A DNA stretch of 9,650 bases from Bacillota bacterium (GTDB taxonomy: Bacteria; Bacillota; Clostridia; Christensenellales; Aristaeellaceae), in assembly GCA_023391725.1 (NCBI GenBank), contig JAEWAH010000135.1, positions 1 to 9,650 of the forward strand, in the 5' to 3' direction. A model generated the notes under the pieces. That model was given only the letters and a program-made list of their open reading frames with translations. It did not search any database and had not been told where the DNA came from. The position numbers were made by a program, and so were the translations under genes. Shown piece by piece: positions 6,857-9,650 of this stretch (positions are counted from its first letter, which is position 1; each line of letters starts with the position of its first letter).

Positions 6857-7564
6857 ATGATCGTGGCAGCCAGGACCCATGCCGGATTGGTGCGCCCAAA
6901 CAACCAGGACACGCTGCTGATGAATGGCAGCCTGTTCGGCGTTGCCGACGGCATGGGCGGCCACAAAGGCGGCGAAATCGCCAGCGCCGGGGCAGTGGCG
7001 GTGATCGGTGAGATGCTCTGCGGCTCAAAGCCCGATGAAAAGCGGCTGGAGACCGGCATTCAGGCAGCCAACAGGCGCCTTTATGAGCAGCAAGCCGCCG
7101 ACAAGGCACTGGAGGGCATGGGCACCACGGTCACGGTGCTGTGGGAAGGCGAAACCCACGTACTTATCGGCCATGTGGGCGACAGCAGGGCATACCTCTG
7201 GCGGGATGGCGCCCTTTCCCAGATCACCCAAGACCATTCCGTGGTGGCTGAGATGATGCGCCAGGGCATCCTCACCAAGGAAAAGGCGAAAAAGCATCCC
7301 TACCGCAATGTGATCACAAGAGCCGTGGGTACCGCCGTGGGCATCGAGGTGGACATCCTGCGGCATGAAAAAAAGCCCGGGGACGTTTGGCTGATCTGCT
7401 CCGACGGATTGCATGGCATGGTGGATGAGGAGGAGATGGCTGCGACACTCAAGGCCCTCCCCTTGGAGGAAGCGGCGGACCATCTTTTGAAAATGGCGTT
7501 GGACAATGGAGGCCGGGACAACGTGTCTCTGATGCTGCTGAAGGTAGCGGAGGTGGCACAATGA
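6857..7564 (+). CDS. prpC: PP2C-family Ser/Thr protein phosphatase (PrpC/Stp)
   Basis: Cytoplasmic metal-dependent phosphatase that removes phosphate from Ser/Thr of proteins modified by the partner kinase, and from the kinase itself. It is 235 aa, close to the 240-250 usual for bacterial Stp/PrpC, with no membrane segment. PPM motifs are in order: NNQD (15-18), VADGMGGHKGGE with the metal ligand Asp31, GHVGDSRAYL in the middle, SDGLHGM with Asp183, and GGRDN (218-222) with the metal ligand Asp221. Thus all core metal-binding aspartates are present and the enzyme should be active. It follows rlmN after 28 bases and overlaps prkC by the four bases ATGA (7561-7564). This is the near-universal arrangement for the phosphatase/kinase pair in Bacillota and implies coupled, balanced synthesis. 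The symbol follows B. subtilis; stp is used in other genera. Confidence 0.96.
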   Translation: MIVAARTHAGLVRPNNQDTLLMNGSLFGVADGMGGHKGGEIASAGAVAVIGEMLCGSKPDEKRLETGIQAANRRLYEQQAADKALEGMGTTVTVLWEGETHVLIGHVGDSRAYLWRDGALSQITQDHSVVAEMMRQGILTKEKAKKHPYRNVITRAVGTAVGIEVDILRHEKKPGDVWLICSDGLHGMVDEEEMAATLKALPLEEAADHLLKMALDNGGRDNVSLMLLKVAEVAQ

Positions 7565-9447
7565 CAGGACGCGTGATTGCCCAGCGGTATCAGATCCTGG
7601 ACACCATCGGCAAGGGCGGCATGGCCATCGTCTACCGGGCTATCGACCTGCGCACAGGCCACAGCGTGGCCATCAAGGTGCTTCGGCCCGAGTTCAGCCA
7701 GGACGAGGAATTTTTAAGCCGCTTCCAGCGGGAGGCGGAAGCCGCCAGCAAGGTCTCCCACCACAACATCGTAAACCTCCTGGACGTGGGCATGGACGGG
7801 GATAGCCGGTATCTGGTAATGGAATACGTCCAGGGCAAGACATTAAAAGACGTCATCCGCGACAAGGGCAAACTGCCTTATGCCACGGCTGGGCAAATTG
7901 CTATCCGCATTCTTTCCGCCCTGCAGCATACCCACCGCAACGGTATCATACACAGGGATATCAAGCCTCAAAACATATTGGTGCAATCTGAAGGCCATAT
8001 CAAGGTGGCGGATTTCGGCATCGCCCGGATGGCCAACAGTTCCACCCTCACCAAGGGCGACAGCATCATGGGCTCCGTGCATTATTTCTCCCCCGAGCAG
8101 GCTGCGGGGGAAAACGTGGCCGAAACAAGCGACATCTACAGCGTGGGCGTGGTGCTTTACGAGATGCTTACCGGCCAGGTGCCCTTTGAAGGGGACAGCC
8201 CTGTGGCGGTGGCCATGCAGCATTTGCACAACCTGCCAAGACCCATTTCCGAATTAAGCCCCGATGTGCCCGCCGCGGTGGCCCATGTGGTAATGGTGGC
8301 TATGGAAAAGGAGCCCCGCTACCGTTATCAAAGCGCCCTGGAAATGGCTACGGAGCTGAAAAAGGCACTGGAGGGCAAGGCCGATCCCACGTATCAAAAG
8401 GGCGACAGCCAGCCCATTTCGGGGCTTTCCAGCCAACCGACGGGGTCCATGAAGCGGGTGCTTCGGCGCAAGAGCCCTTTTAAGCAGGCAAGAGCCAAGC
8501 AAATGGCCCGCAGGGCCTTCTTTTGGGGTGCTTCCATCCTTATGGCGGCAGGGGTATTTTACGGTCTGTACATAGGCGGTACAGCCATCTACAATAGCCT
8601 TGTTAATGGCACCAGGGCCCCGGTGGTAAAGGGTCTGGATGAGCAGGCCGCCATGCTGCAATGCCAGCAGGCAGGCTTGAAAACCGAAGTACTATATGTT
8701 TTCCACGATACCATCCCCAGCGGCGTGGTGATATTGCAGACGCCGGAGTTTGATACCGAGATGCGCAAGGGCGAGACCATCGTGCTGCATGTTTCCAAAG
8801 GCCCCAACGTGCAGGGCATACCGCCCCTTAAAGGCTCCCTGAGCAGCAACGCGGTCCTGACGCTGAAAAGCCTGGGCCTGGTTCTGGAAGTGACGGAGAA
8901 AGTGACTTCCCTGGAGCCGGTAAACACTATCTTAAGCCAGACGCCGGAGGCCGGCTCACCCTTTTCCGTGGGGGATACGGTGCGCGTTGTACTCTCCGGC
9001 GGGAGCACCGTGGTGCCTGAGCTTGCCAATATGACCCTGGGCGAAGCCCAGGAAGCCCTGGCCCAAAGCGGGTTGGTGCTGGGCGAAACGCAGAAAAAAG
9101 AGGTCACAGACAGCGAGCAGGACGGAAAGGTCTTAGACCAGCAGCCGATCCCGGGTCTCCAGGCGATCATTGGCGCAAAGGTGGATGTGACACTGGCGGA
9201 ATCGGAAAGCATGCGGCACCGTGCGACGATCACCCTGAACATCCCCGAAACAAAAACGGGCGTCCACGTGCGGGTGACGTTGGTGGACTTAAATGGGGTG
9301 GAAACGGAGGAGTATGCCGCCGTCCACGCCGCGGACAGCGATAAAAACCTCCAGGTAGAGCTTGACAGCGACATGCCGGGACTAATGACCTACAAAGTCT
9401 ATTTTGACGATGAATTAGCCTATGAAGAACCCGTGACGCTGAATTAG
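7561..9447 (+). CDS. prkC: PASTA-domain transmembrane Ser/Thr protein kinase (PrkC/PknB family)
   Basis: Membrane kinase whose outer PASTA repeats sense muropeptides or lipid II and whose inner domain phosphorylates cell-wall, division and translation proteins. Kinase domain, about 11-275: glycine loop GKGGMAIVY from 17, Lys39 in VAIKVL, HRDIKPQN at 131-138 (catalytic Asp133), DFG at 151-153, then an activation loop with STLTKGDS and GSVHYFSPEQ whose Thr/Ser are likely autophosphorylation sites. A basic juxtamembrane segment (KQARAKQMARR) precedes one membrane helix at about 320-340, giving an inside-N topology. Outside are three PASTA repeats (about 351-416, 417-482, 483-548) and a last domain (551-628), probably the beta-sandwich/Ig-like cap known in B. 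subtilis PrkC. The 628 aa length is normal. A strong ribosome site (GGAGGTG, 7549-7555) lies inside prpC. All catalytic residues are present. Confidence 0.96.
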   Translation: MTGRVIAQRYQILDTIGKGGMAIVYRAIDLRTGHSVAIKVLRPEFSQDEEFLSRFQREAEAASKVSHHNIVNLLDVGMDGDSRYLVMEYVQGKTLKDVIRDKGKLPYATAGQIAIRILSALQHTHRNGIIHRDIKPQNILVQSEGHIKVADFGIARMANSSTLTKGDSIMGSVHYFSPEQAAGENVAETSDIYSVGVVLYEMLTGQVPFEGDSPVAVAMQHLHNLPRPISELSPDVPAAVAHVVMVAMEKEPRYRYQSALEMATELKKALEGKADPTYQKGDSQPISGLSSQPTGSMKRVLRRKSPFKQARAKQMARRAFFWGASILMAAGVFYGLYIGGTAIYNSLVNGTRAPVVKGLDEQAAMLQCQQAGLKTEVLYVFHDTIPSGVVILQTPEFDTEMRKGETIVLHVSKGPNVQGIPPLKGSLSSNAVLTLKSLGLVLEVTEKVTSLEPVNTILSQTPEAGSPFSVGDTVRVVLSGGSTVVPELANMTLGEAQEALAQSGLVLGETQKKEVTDSEQDGKVLDQQPIPGLQAIIGAKVDVTLAESESMRHRATITLNIPETKTGVHVRVTLVDLNGVETEEYAAVHAADSDKNLQVELDSDMPGLMTYKVYFDDELAYEEPVTLN

Positions 9448-9451
9448 GAGG
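9446..9451 (+). promoter_or_regulatory. Ribosome binding site of rsgA, widely spaced
   Basis: AGGAGG overlaps the prkC stop codon (9445-9447) and lies 14 bases before the ATG at 9466, longer than the usual 5-9. No other in-frame start codon lies between them, and the family N-terminus fits ATG 9466, so the wide spacing appears real. Confidence 0.65.
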
Positions 9452-9465
9452 CCGCAACGCAAAGC

Positions 9466-9650
9466 ATGGAAGGCAGGATCGTAACTGGCCTGGGCGGGCT
9501 GTATACAGTCCGTGATGCGCAGGGAACGGAGTATGTGCTGCGCGCCAAGGGCAAATTCCGCCGTTTGAAACTCACGCCCCTAGTAGGCGATAAGGTCCTG
9601 TTCACCCCTGGCGCGGGCGAGGAACACGGCTGGGTGGATGAGATCCTGCC
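9466..9650 (+). CDS. rsgA: Ribosome small-subunit-dependent GTPase A (RsgA/CpgA), 5' part
   Basis: RsgA is a circularly permuted GTPase that binds late 30S precursors and releases assembly factors. Only the first 61 codons are in the window; the gene runs off the end, so no GTPase motif can be seen. The translated part begins MEGRIVTGLGGLYTV and contains LRAKGKFRR, TPLVGDKV and EEHGWVDEILP, the hallmark of the N-terminal OB-fold of clostridial RsgA. It stands directly downstream of prkC, as in B. subtilis, where the homologue CpgA is a known PrkC substrate. The prkC stop and the rsgA ATG are 18 bases apart with a ribosome site between, so it belongs to the same transcript. The remaining domains and full length cannot be judged. 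Confidence 0.93.
   Translation, partial: MEGRIVTGLGGLYTVRDAQGTEYVLRAKGKFRRLKLTPLVGDKVLFTPGAGEEHGWVDEIL

Overview
The window holds an unbroken, single-strand gene cluster (all + strand): priA - def - fmt - rsmB - rlmN - PP2C phosphatase (prpC) - PASTA Ser/Thr kinase (prkC) - rsgA (5' part only, cut by the window end). This order is the classic Bacillota housekeeping cluster, best known from Bacillus subtilis. The rather high G+C content, the PASTA kinase/PP2C pair and the clostridial-looking RsgA N-terminus point to a G+C-rich member of the Clostridia, probably uncultured. That lineage call is inference; no marker here fixes family or genus.

Layout: positions 5-2245 encode the replication-restart helicase PriA. 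2280-2780 and 2784-3722 encode peptide deformylase and Met-tRNA formyltransferase, which remove and add the formyl group of the initiator methionine. 3719-5788 encodes the 16S rRNA m5C methyltransferase RsmB, and 5791-6828 the 23S rRNA/tRNA m2A methyltransferase RlmN. 6857-7564 and 7561-9447 encode the opposed phosphatase and membrane kinase. 9466 to the end opens rsgA, a small-subunit assembly GTPase. Gaps between genes are 34 bases or less, two junctions are ATGA overlaps, and no promoter or terminator is visible inside, so one polycistronic transcript is likely. No stretch over 300 bases lacks a gene. No tRNA, rRNA, mobile element or CRISPR array was seen.

The one clearly non-standard element is inside rsmB. 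A complete, normal-sized RsmB (residues 244-689, 446 aa) is preceded in the same frame by 243 extra residues. Most of these are a basic Pro/Ala/Gly tandem repeat of 36 pentapeptides (about PAG[A/D][R/K]), arranged in a higher-order 20-residue (60-base) period with one aromatic residue per period. The repeat has its own codon preference and a recent-looking 60-base duplication. It looks like an intrinsically disordered, RNA-binding-type arm on an otherwise ordinary rRNA methyltransferase. Everything else reads as conserved core genome with intact catalytic motifs.
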